Positions 1 to 7,114 of a stretch of DNA of 64,000 bases are shown one piece after another. A program made the translations under genes and the position numbers. The stretch's first letter is position 1, and every line of letters starts with the position of its first letter. Source of the DNA: JBFLXB01 sp964570625 (lineage in GTDB: Bacteria; Nitrospirota; Nitrospiria; 2-01-FULL-66-17); the NCBI GenBank assembly GCA_964570625.1, contig CAZMYW010000027.1, positions 248,001 through 312,000 of the forward strand, in the 5' to 3' direction. The notes under the pieces were generated by a model. It did no database searches and was not told the DNA's origin. It was given only the letters and a program-made list of their open reading frames with translations.

Positions 1-208
1 AACCGATGCACAGATCGCAGGTGGGGGAACAACGATGCTCGTGCGGCGGGAAACAGCCTGCCTCTATTCACGGACTGGGCGTACTATACATGACAAGGCG
101 TTGAAACACCAGAACTATTTTCCGGCGTTCCAACGGAGCCTGCGTGCGCCTTGCCACCTTCGGGCTCTCCGTCTAGGCTTACCCAGTCACCCGCGATAAG
201 GAGAGGGC

Positions 209-619
209 ATGAAGAACTGGATGGTCGTTCTCGCGACGGTGGGTATCGTGCTTCACGCCGCAGCCGCCATCACGGACGCGAAACCAATGGCCCAACGCAC
301 CACCCTCGGGGTGCCGTCTTATCCTGGGTGGACCACTTACCGGCTCGACGACCAAGCGGATGCCTGGGGCCAAACGCGTCTGTACCAATACCAGTACCAT
401 TCGAACGACTCGGGCCGACAGATCGTGGGGTTCTACGAACAACACCTGAACACGACCGCGGCCTTCACGGAACCCACACACACGTATACCATCAACTCAC
501 CGGACGGTACCATGATCCAGATCACTGCGCCGCCCGACGGAGTGCCTCACGTAGTCGACGACGGACAGCCCACCGGAAACACCTGGACCTCGTTGATCAC
601 GATCATTCGGGCTCAGTAG
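209..619 (+). CDS. Hypothetical secreted protein, 136 aa
   Basis: I do not recognise this family. The protein starts with a Lys followed by a hydrophobic stretch ending in Ala-rich residues near position 24, a plausible Sec signal peptide, so the mature protein is probably periplasmic. The rest is polar, rich in Thr, Tyr and Asp, with no cysteines or obvious catalytic motif. The start is supported by an AAGGAGAG ribosome-binding site at 198-205. It lies upstream of two FGE-fold genes on the same strand, 76 bp from the next one, and may be co-transcribed. No function is proposed. Confidence 0.6.
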   Translation: MKNWMVVLATVGIVLHAAAAITDAKPMAQRTTLGVPSYPGWTTYRLDDQADAWGQTRLYQYQYHSNDSGRQIVGFYEQHLNTTAAFTEPTHTYTINSPDGTMIQITAPPDGVPHVVDDGQPTGNTWTSLITIIRAQ

Positions 620-695
620 CCGAGGACCTCGCATCGGAACACCCTGGTCGCGGGCTGGAGTTTCCCGTCGCCGTTTGTTATGACTACACGCTGCA

Positions 696-1700
696 ATGAC
701 GTGTTGCTCCATTCGGTTCGTCGCGCCGCGTTTCATCGCAACCACGCTGTTGCTGCTCGTCTCATTCGGGCCGGCTGACGCCGCGACCGAGGTCCCTCCC
801 CCGTCACATACCGTGTGCGGTCGCTGTCACGCGGGCTCAGGTCGTCCGGTCGTGCAGCCCCTCACCGACCCGTCGTGCGCCGAGTGTCATCTTTTCACCG
901 ACTCCGGTACCACGATTGAGCCCCGGTTGACCCTCGTGGCCTCAGCCGAGACGCCGCCCCAACACCCGACCCGCTCGACTCTCGAGCCGCTGATTCAACC
1001 CACATTGATCCCGATTTCCGGCGGCGAATTACTGATGGGCAACAACGGTCGCGGCGACGACGGGCCGGGCGATGAAGACGAGCGGCCCGCGCACCGCATA
1101 CGGGTCACATCGTTTCGTATCGACCGATACGAGACGACCAACGCGATGTACGAGACGTTCGTGCGCGCGACCCGTCGCGATCCGCCGTTTCACTGGACCA
1201 ACGGGCGTTATCCCGAGGGCAAAGGCGATCACCCCGTTGTCTACGTGAGCTGGCACGATGCCGACGCGTACTGCCGGTGGGCGGACAAACGCCTGCCCAC
1301 CGAAGCCGAGTGGGAGCGCGCGGCTCGGGGCGCGGACGGTCGGCGTTTCCCGTGGGGCGACGCGTTCTCTCCGCTCAAGGCCAACACGCCGCAGTATTGG
1401 CTCGTCAAACACGCCACGGGGAACACGCTGCCGGTGGGGTCGTTTCGGGATGGTCGCACCCCCGAAGGTCTGGACGACATGGCCGGCAACGTGTACGAAT
1501 GGGTGGCGGACTGGTATCAGCCGTATCCCGGCAATCAGGTCCCCAACGTCCACTACGGGACCAAGAACAAGGTGCTTCGCGGCGGCTCGTGGTACGACTG
1601 CCTCTCCTACGGCTGCGGTCTCAGTTCTCCAACCTACAACCGCAGCCGGTTTGCGCCGGAGATCAAGAACAAAGGATTCGGATTCCGATGCGCGCAGTGA
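696..1700 (+). CDS. Secreted FGE-sulfatase-fold protein with two N-terminal CxxCH motifs
   Basis: A 334-residue protein with a hydrophobic signal peptide (about residues 10-30), two possible c-type heme motifs CGRCH (41-45) and CAECH (61-65), then a formylglycine-generating-enzyme/SUMF1-type domain from about residue 105 to the end. Family landmarks are the early 'GGELLMG' strand, 'VSWHDADAYCRW', 'LPTEAEWERAARG', 'RGGSW' and the terminal 'GFRC'. Cys302 and Cys307 follow RGGSW with four residues between them, the same separation as the active-site pair of true FGE, although one residue is inserted before the first. It may thus be a redox-linked enzyme, or a structural binding domain as in many bacterial paralogues. 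It overlaps the next gene, a paralogue without the cysteine pair. Confidence 0.8.
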   Translation: MTCCSIRFVAPRFIATTLLLLVSFGPADAATEVPPPSHTVCGRCHAGSGRPVVQPLTDPSCAECHLFTDSGTTIEPRLTLVASAETPPQHPTRSTLEPLIQPTLIPISGGELLMGNNGRGDDGPGDEDERPAHRIRVTSFRIDRYETTNAMYETFVRATRRDPPFHWTNGRYPEGKGDHPVVYVSWHDADAYCRWADKRLPTEAEWERAARGADGRRFPWGDAFSPLKANTPQYWLVKHATGNTLPVGSFRDGRTPEGLDDMAGNVYEWVADWYQPYPGNQVPNVHYGTKNKVLRGGSWYDCLSYGCGLSSPTYNRSRFAPEIKNKGFGFRCAQ

Positions 1701-2500
1701 CGGGGCGACTCCCCCTCTCCCTCTCGGTGTTCCTTGCAATCGCCTGCACTCCAATACCTCCAGGTATGGTGTACATTCCGGAGGGACCGTTCGTGATGGG
1801 CACGGATCAAGTGGACGCGGAGAACCAGGCCGCGGCCTACGGGATCATCAAACCGTGGTTTGAGGACGAACACCCCGCTCATACGCTGAACCTCCCCTCG
1901 TATTACTTCGACAAGTACGAGGTCACCAATGCGGACTACCAAGTGTTCGTGCAGGCCACGAAACGTCGGGCTCCGCCCGAGTGGCGGACCGCGCACCACC
2001 CGCCAGGGCTGGCGCGTTACCCCGTGGTGTCGGTGACCTGGGACGACGCGGATGTTTACTGTCGTTGGACGGGGAAACGCCTACCCAGCGAAGCCGAATG
2101 GGAAAAATCCGCGCGCGGGTTCGAGGGCCGTCACTATCCATGGGGCGAACAGTTTCACCTCGACCACGCCAATGTCGGCGGAGCCAGAAACGGTCCAGCG
2201 GCGGTCGGCAGTTACCCCAAGGGGCAGACCCCTTTGGGCGTGCACGACCTGACCGGGAACGTCTGGGAGTGGACCGCGGATTGGTATCAACCGTATCCCG
2301 GCAACACGTCGATGGCAGCAACGGAACCGTATCCAGGCCGCGTGCTCCGCGGCTCATCGTGGTCAGGGGTGGGCCACTTCCCGACCGACGTACTCTCCAC
2401 GATCCTCGCGCACAACGCGCGAGGAGGCTTCCGGCTCTATGCCGATCCGAGCGGTCGGTTGAACGACGTGGGGTTTCGTTGCGCGAAGAATATTGAGTAA
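1688..2500 (+). CDS. FGE-sulfatase-fold (SUMF1-type) lipoprotein
   Basis: A 270-residue paralogue of the preceding gene, starting at an ATG that overlaps the upstream stop by 13 bp. Residues 1-20 form a short signal ending in a lipobox-like LAIAC, so it is probably a lipoprotein. The SUMF1-type domain shows 'GPFVMGTDQ', 'VSVTWDDADVYCRW', 'LPSEAEWEKSARG', 'GVHDLTGNVWEWTADW', 'LRGSSW' and terminal 'VGFRCA'. The catalytic cysteine pair of real formylglycine-generating enzymes is missing after RGSSW, so sulfatase activation is unlikely. Such proteins are often of unknown function. An upstream extension is open in frame but would run antiparallel to family length, so the internal ATG is preferred. 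Confidence 0.78.
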   Translation: MRAVTGRLPLSLSVFLAIACTPIPPGMVYIPEGPFVMGTDQVDAENQAAAYGIIKPWFEDEHPAHTLNLPSYYFDKYEVTNADYQVFVQATKRRAPPEWRTAHHPPGLARYPVVSVTWDDADVYCRWTGKRLPSEAEWEKSARGFEGRHYPWGEQFHLDHANVGGARNGPAAVGSYPKGQTPLGVHDLTGNVWEWTADWYQPYPGNTSMAATEPYPGRVLRGSSWSGVGHFPTDVLSTILAHNARGGFRLYADPSGRLNDVGFRCAKNIE

Positions 2501-2530
2501 GGAGGGCGGTGCGGAGGTTCAGATGACCCG

Positions 2531-3175
2531 TTACAACAGGCCTCGTTTCCGCAGAAACTCCGCGTCCACCTTCTCGGGCTTGGCGTCGCCACCCAATACC
2601 AGGCGTTCCACGTATTTGGCGATCAGATCAGGTTCCAGGTTCACCAGCGAGCCCGGAGGTCTGAGGCCCAGGGTGGTGGCCTGCGCGGTATGAGGGATGA
2701 TCATCACGCCGAATGTTTTTTCGGTCAGCGCCGTGATCGTAAGGCTGACCCCATCCATGGTGATCGATCCCTTGGCCACGCAATACCGCAGGATCTCCCG
2801 CGGCGCTTCGATGGTCAGATTCACCGCGTTGCCATCCGGCGTACGCGACACCACCCGCCCCACCGCCTCGACATGTCCGCTGACCAGGTGGCCTCCCAAG
2901 CGATCGCCGATACGCATCGCCCGCTCCAGGTTCACCCCGTCGCCTGGCCCCAAACCCCCCAACGCGGTCACGCGCAGGGTTTCGGGTGAGACGTCCGCGG
3001 CAAACCCCTGGTCGGTGAGTCGCACCACGGTCAGACACACCCCGTTGACCGTCACGCTGTCGCCGACCTTCATGCCGTCGACCACGCGCCGCGCCAGGAC
3101 CACCAGCACCGCGGACTGCAGACCGCGGTCCACCGCCTGCACGACACCCAACTCCTCGATGATGCCCGTGAACAT
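2531..3175 (-). CDS. ribE: Riboflavin synthase, alpha subunit type
   Basis: Catalyses the dismutation of two 6,7-dimethyl-8-ribityllumazine molecules into riboflavin and a pyrimidinedione. The 214-residue protein begins with the diagnostic 'MFTGIIEELG' and contains two tandem lumazine-binding barrels (about 1-97 and 98-200), the second opening at 'GGHLVSGHVEAVG'. Length is that of the family. The start ATG lies 3 bp after the thiD stop on the same strand, so the two cofactor genes form an operon and are probably translationally coupled. No FMN riboswitch is visible ahead of thiD. It converges with the FGE-like gene at 2500 with 30 bp between them and no clear terminator. Confidence 0.93.
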   Translation of the reverse strand: MFTGIIEELGVVQAVDRGLQSAVLVVLARRVVDGMKVGDSVTVNGVCLTVVRLTDQGFAADVSPETLRVTALGGLGPGDGVNLERAMRIGDRLGGHLVSGHVEAVGRVVSRTPDGNAVNLTIEAPREILRYCVAKGSITMDGVSLTITALTEKTFGVMIIPHTAQATTLGLRPPGSLVNLEPDLIAKYVERLVLGGDAKPEKVDAEFLRKRGLL

Positions 3176-3178
3176 GTG

Positions 3179-4018
3179 TTAGGCGCTCCCTTTGTCGGCC
3201 TTCAATCGGTACAGATGGTGAACCGGACCCCGGCCGCGACCAATGGCTAAGCCGTGCCGGATTGTCTCCGTCACGTACTGCTTCGCCGCACGCACGGCCT
3301 CCACCACGTCCGCGCCCTTGGCAAGGAACGCGGTGATCGCCGACGAATAGGCGCAGCCCGTCCCGTGCGCGTGCCGCGTGTCGATCCACTCGCCGGGCAT
3401 GATCGTCCACGTCGCGCCGTCATACAACACGTCGGTGGCCGGCGACGCCGGCAGGTGCCCGCCTTTGAGTAACACGGCGCGGCACCCGAGGCGATGGATT
3501 GCCGCAGCCGCCGCGCGCGCGTCCTCCACCGTGACGATCCGCGTCCCGATGAGGCGCTCCGCTTCATGAACGTTGGGCGTCACCAGGTCCGCCAACGGGA
3601 ACAACTCCCTGGTCATGACGTCGATGGCGTCGGGCTGGAGGAGCGTGGTCCCGGTTTTGGAGATCATGACGGGATCGACGACCAGGTGAGGCGCCGACCA
3701 TTTGCGCAGCCGCTCGGCGACCACCCGCGCGATGTCGGCCGAATACAACATCCCCGTCTTTACCGCGCCGATCGAAAAGTCGTCGAAGACCGCGTCGAGT
3801 TGGGCGGCGATCACCGACCGCGGCAACGGATGGATCTCGGTGATGGACGTGGTGTTTTGCGCGGTCACCGCGACCACGACCGACAGCGCGAACACGCCGT
3901 TGGCTTCCATCGCTTTGATGTCGCCCTGAATCCCGGCACCGCCCCCGGAATCAGAGGTCGCCACGGTCAGGGCCTGGGGAATCGTGTGGAGGTCAGGCAT
4001 GGGGTGTGGTGCAGGCAT
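3179..4018 (-). CDS. thiD: Hydroxymethylpyrimidine/phosphomethylpyrimidine kinase
   Basis: Phosphorylates HMP and HMP-P in the pyrimidine branch of thiamine biosynthesis. The 279-residue ribokinase-fold protein carries 'SGGGAGIQGDIKAMEANG' near the N terminus, 'VVDPVMISKTGT' in the middle, 'VTPNVHEAERLIG', and the anion-hole/catalytic 'HAHGTGCAYSSAI' late in the sequence. Two starts fit, ATG 4018 and ATG 4000; no strong ribosome-binding site decides between them. A longer open frame continues upstream to 4618 but runs over the divergent lipM gene and has no family similarity. First gene of a thiD-ribE pair. No TPP riboswitch was recognised in the 72 bp between it and lipM. Confidence 0.92.
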   Translation of the reverse strand: MPAPHPMPDLHTIPQALTVATSDSGGGAGIQGDIKAMEANGVFALSVVVAVTAQNTTSITEIHPLPRSVIAAQLDAVFDDFSIGAVKTGMLYSADIARVVAERLRKWSAPHLVVDPVMISKTGTTLLQPDAIDVMTRELFPLADLVTPNVHEAERLIGTRIVTVEDARAAAAAIHRLGCRAVLLKGGHLPASPATDVLYDGATWTIMPGEWIDTRHAHGTGCAYSSAITAFLAKGADVVEAVRAAKQYVTETIRHGLAIGRGRGPVHHLYRLKADKGSA

Positions 4019-4090
4019 TCTATCATCGCCCTCCGCCGCCTTCAACGCGGCCCTCTTGACCTTCATTCTCCCATCCTCCAGACTGGGCGC

Positions 4091-4876
4091 GTGGATTCGT
4101 GGCGATTGATCGTCGAGCCCCCGGCGCACGCCTCCTACAACATGGCCGTGGACGAGGCATTGGCCGACTCCTGCCGTCGCGGCACGAGCGGCCCGACGCT
4201 TCGGCTGTACGGGTGGGCACATCGATCGATTTCGGTGGGATATTTCCAACGTCCGGACCAGGTGGTGGACCTCGATCGGTGTCGCGACGCCGGCATCGCC
4301 GTGGTCAGACGGACCACCGGGGGCCGCGCGGTGTACCATCATCACGACGTGACGTATAGCGTGGTCGCTCCGGTGCCGCACCCCCATTTTCCGTCCACCA
4401 TCCGCGGCACGTACGAGATCATTGCCCGCGCCCTGGAGGCCGCGCTGGTCAGCCTGGGGGTCCCGGTCACCCGGCGCGACCGGGACGCGGAGCGCCTGCA
4501 CCACGGCGCAGGGTCGCCGTTGTGTTTCGACGCGACATCCCGTCACGAACTCACGCTCGACGGGATGAAGGTGGTGGGCAGCGCCCAACGGCGGTGGCCG
4601 ACCGCGTTTCTGCAGCACGGCTCGATCCTCATGAGCGTCGATCCATCCGAATCCGCACCGTGGTTTCGCGGCGCCGCCCGTGTTCCGGGCGCCATCACCG
4701 GGCTCTGCGCATACCGCGGCGATCTCACGCGCGAGACTCTGTGCCAGGCGTTGGTGACGAGTTGGGAACGCGTCTTCGGCGTCGATCTGCTCCCCGACGA
4801 ACTCTCGGCGGACGAGGCGGCCCTTGTCGCAGAATCGTTACACGCGCGTGACCTCACCGTCACCCAGCCGGTCTAG
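4091..4876 (+). CDS. lipM: Octanoyltransferase LipM-type / lipoate-protein ligase A family
   Basis: Attaches octanoyl (or lipoyl) groups to lipoyl domains of 2-oxoacid dehydrogenases or GcvH. The 261-residue protein shows the family motifs 'RRTTGGRAVYHHHD', 'HELTLDGMKVVGSAQRR' and 'LQHGSI'. Cys145 in 'LCFDATS' sits where the catalytic cysteine of LipM is expected, which favours octanoyltransferase over ATP-dependent ligase activity, but this is inference from motif position. The start is GTG at 4091, giving 'VDSWRLIVEPP', the normal family N terminus. It is followed after 9 bp by a two-component system on the same strand, so they are probably co-transcribed. Confidence 0.85.
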   Translation: MDSWRLIVEPPAHASYNMAVDEALADSCRRGTSGPTLRLYGWAHRSISVGYFQRPDQVVDLDRCRDAGIAVVRRTTGGRAVYHHHDVTYSVVAPVPHPHFPSTIRGTYEIIARALEAALVSLGVPVTRRDRDAERLHHGAGSPLCFDATSRHELTLDGMKVVGSAQRRWPTAFLQHGSILMSVDPSESAPWFRGAARVPGAITGLCAYRGDLTRETLCQALVTSWERVFGVDLLPDELSADEAALVAESLHARDLTVTQPV

Positions 4877-4885
4877 GATGATGCC

Positions 4886-5593
4886 GTGAGTACGAGCCCG
4901 CTCGTCCTGATCGTGGAGGACGATCCCAAGACCTCCAACCTGCTCAAGGTGTACCTCGAACGCGAGGGGTTTCAGACGCGCGCCGCGGCCGACGGCGCAC
5001 AAGCCGTGGACATCGCGCAACGCGCCTCGCCCGCCCTCATCGTCCTGGACCTGATGATCCCCAAACTGGACGGTCTGGAAGTCTGTCGCCGGATCCGGCA
5101 GACCTCTGATGTTCCCATTCTGATGCTGACCGCACGCGTGGAAGAAGTCGACAAGTTGGTGGGCCTCTCGATCGGTGCGGACGACTACGTGACCAAACCG
5201 TTTTCGCCCCGAGAGGTGGTGGCGCGCGTGAAGGTGATCTTGCGGCGCGCCGCCCGGCGGCCAGAAACGGGTACGGCAAAGCTCCTTGTCTCCGGTGACC
5301 TGGTGGTGGACGAAACCAAGGCCAAGGTCACGCGACACGGCAAATCCGTGTCACTCACCGCCATCGAGTTACGCCTGCTCGCCAGGCTCATGCGCTCGCC
5401 CGGCACGGTCTTCTCGCGAGCACAGCTCTTGGATGCGCTCTACCCGCAAGACTCGGTCCACGTCCTCGACCGCACTGTGGACGTACACATCGGTCGCTTG
5501 CGGGATAAAATCGAACCCACGCCGTCGCAACCCATCTATGTCCTCACCGTACGCGGGCTGGGGTACAAGTTCCGCGACGACGAGGGCGCATGA
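4886..5593 (+). CDS. OmpR/PhoB-family response regulator
   Basis: A 235-residue transcriptional regulator: receiver domain (about 7-120) with acidic pocket 'VEDDPK', phosphoacceptor Asp55 in 'IVLDLMIPK', conserved Thr in 'MLTARVEE' and Lys in 'VTKPFSPRE'; then a winged-helix DNA-binding domain (about 135-233) ending 'YVLTVRGLGYKF'. GTG start at 4886, 9 bp after lipM. Its stop overlaps the start of the next gene, a histidine kinase, by 4 bp (ATGA), so the pair forms a cognate two-component system. The signal sensed is unknown. Confidence 0.92.
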   Translation: MSTSPLVLIVEDDPKTSNLLKVYLEREGFQTRAAADGAQAVDIAQRASPALIVLDLMIPKLDGLEVCRRIRQTSDVPILMLTARVEEVDKLVGLSIGADDYVTKPFSPREVVARVKVILRRAARRPETGTAKLLVSGDLVVDETKAKVTRHGKSVSLTAIELRLLARLMRSPGTVFSRAQLLDALYPQDSVHVLDRTVDVHIGRLRDKIEPTPSQPIYVLTVRGLGYKFRDDEGA

Positions 5594-6687
5594 CCGCCGA
5601 GCCGACGCCCCGCCTGTGCCGCGTGCCCCTGCTCTGGAAACTGATGGGCGTCCATCTCCTGGTCATTACCGCCGTGATCGGGCTGATTTGGATCTCGCTC
5701 GAACGGTTTGCGGGCGAATACTTCATGCAGATCATGAAGGAATACAACATCGACCCGGTGATGCCGCACGAGATTTTCTTGCAGGCAACACGGTCCACAC
5801 TTATCTGGACCAGTGTGGGCGCGGTGACGTTGGCCTTGATGGCGAGTTGGGTTCTAACTCGGCGGATGCTGAGGCCGATGCGGCGGATGGGGGTCCTCGC
5901 AGGCCGCATCGCATCAGGGGACTACTCGCAACGGGTCGAAGCTGCGCCCGGCGACGAGGTCGGCGAACTGGTTGGAGCGTTCAACCAGATGGTCGGCAGT
6001 CTCCAGCGCGTGGAGAAGCTCCGCAAAGACCTGGTGGCGGACGTGGCCCATGAACTCCGAACCCCGCTCACCAACATGCGCGGCTACCTTGAAGCATTAC
6101 GGGATGGCGTCTTGCCGTCCACCCCCCAGCAGATCGCCTCGCTGCACGAAGAAGTGCTGCGGCTGGTCCGCCTGGTCGAAGGCCTTCACCAGTTGGCTGT
6201 CGCCGACGCTGGAACCCAGCGCCTGCGCTTGGACACCCTGAACTTCAGTGCCCTCACCTCCCAGACGCTCGACCCCTTCCGAACCCGTCTGGCCCAGAAG
6301 GGGGTCCAACTTTCCGCGCCCGGTTCAGACGGCGCCGCCGTCCGCCTGGATCACGACCAGTTCGTGTGTGTGCTGAATAACCTGTTCGAGAACGCCCTCC
6401 ACTACACGCCCCCCAACGGCGAAGTCGCCGTACACGTCCGCCAAGAGGGGCCCGTCGCCATTCTGGAAGTGTCCAATACCGGAGAGGGCATCCCTTCGCA
6501 CGATCTGCCGTTTATCTTCGAGCGATTCTATCGCGGAGAAAAATCGCGCTCCCGCGAACACGGGGGCGCAGGCATCGGCCTCTCGCTGGTCAAGCAGATC
6601 GTGGAGGCCCACGGCGGCAGCGTCACGGCGCGGAGCGAGCACGGGCTCACCACGTTTCACGTGACCCTGCCTCTCGCCAAGACCTGA
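5590..6687 (+). CDS. Membrane sensor histidine kinase, EnvZ/BaeS type
   Basis: A 365-residue kinase and partner of the regulator just upstream. Two membrane segments (about 14-36 and 70-90) enclose a short periplasmic loop of about 35 residues, too small for a large ligand-binding domain. A HAMP linker follows (about 90-143), then the H-box 'DVAHELRTPL' with His154, and an HATPase_c domain with N-box 'LNNLFENALHYT', G1 'VSNTGEGI', F-box 'IFERFYRG' and G2 'GAGIGLSLVKQI'. All catalytic boxes are intact. Small loops of this kind often sense membrane stress or need a partner protein, but nothing in the sequence fixes the signal. Confidence 0.92.
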   Translation: MTAEPTPRLCRVPLLWKLMGVHLLVITAVIGLIWISLERFAGEYFMQIMKEYNIDPVMPHEIFLQATRSTLIWTSVGAVTLALMASWVLTRRMLRPMRRMGVLAGRIASGDYSQRVEAAPGDEVGELVGAFNQMVGSLQRVEKLRKDLVADVAHELRTPLTNMRGYLEALRDGVLPSTPQQIASLHEEVLRLVRLVEGLHQLAVADAGTQRLRLDTLNFSALTSQTLDPFRTRLAQKGVQLSAPGSDGAAVRLDHDQFVCVLNNLFENALHYTPPNGEVAVHVRQEGPVAILEVSNTGEGIPSHDLPFIFERFYRGEKSRSREHGGAGIGLSLVKQIVEAHGGSVTARSEHGLTTFHVTLPLAKT

Positions 6688-6727
6688 CGTCGCAGCGCGC
6701 CGCGTATTACCGTGGCCGGGCGTGTTC

Positions 6728-7114
6728 TTACCGGCGCTTGCGCTCGATCAGCTCGATCTCGTATCGCTCCGGCGCGTCGATGAACGCGAAGCGGGAACCG
6801 GATGAACTGGTGGTGGGTCCATCCGTGATCGGAACGCCATGCGTGGACAACTCGGCGATCGTGGCGTCCAAATCCTCCACTTCGAACGCCAGGTGGACCA
6901 GATCCGGCTGAACCTCCACCGGGCCGCTCGCGGGGTAGGAACAGATTTCGATCAGTTCCTCGCTGCCCGCGGCTTTAAGGAACGCCAGCCTCGACCCGCG
7001 CGGCGAATCGTGGCGTTCCACCACCTCGAGTCCCAACACGTCGCGGTAAAACGTCAACGTCTGCTCCAGATCGTTGACCCGCATCCGAGTGTGCAGCAAC
7101 CTGCGGACTTTCAT
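6728..7114 (-). CDS. Glyoxalase I-family (VOC) metalloenzyme
   Basis: A 128-residue vicinal-oxygen-chelate protein with two beta-alpha-beta-beta-beta modules. His8 in 'LLHTRMRV', the Glu of 'ELIEIC', His in 'LVHLAFEV' and Glu in 'YEIELIERK' are in the positions of the usual four metal ligands of lactoylglutathione lyase, so methylglyoxal detoxification is possible. Substrate specificity cannot be read from sequence. The start codon overlaps the stop of the upstream FG-GAP gene by 4 bp (ATGA), so it is the last gene of a three-gene operon with a cupredoxin. Confidence 0.8.
   Translation of the reverse strand: MKVRRLLHTRMRVNDLEQTLTFYRDVLGLEVVERHDSPRGSRLAFLKAAGSEELIEICSYPASGPVEVQPDLVHLAFEVEDLDATIAELSTHGVPITDGPTTSSSGSRFAFIDAPERYEIELIERKRR

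Noticed and set aside
12..208. Promoter or riboswitch at the window start
   Set aside because: No convincing -35/-10 pair or conserved fold; the upstream context is missing.
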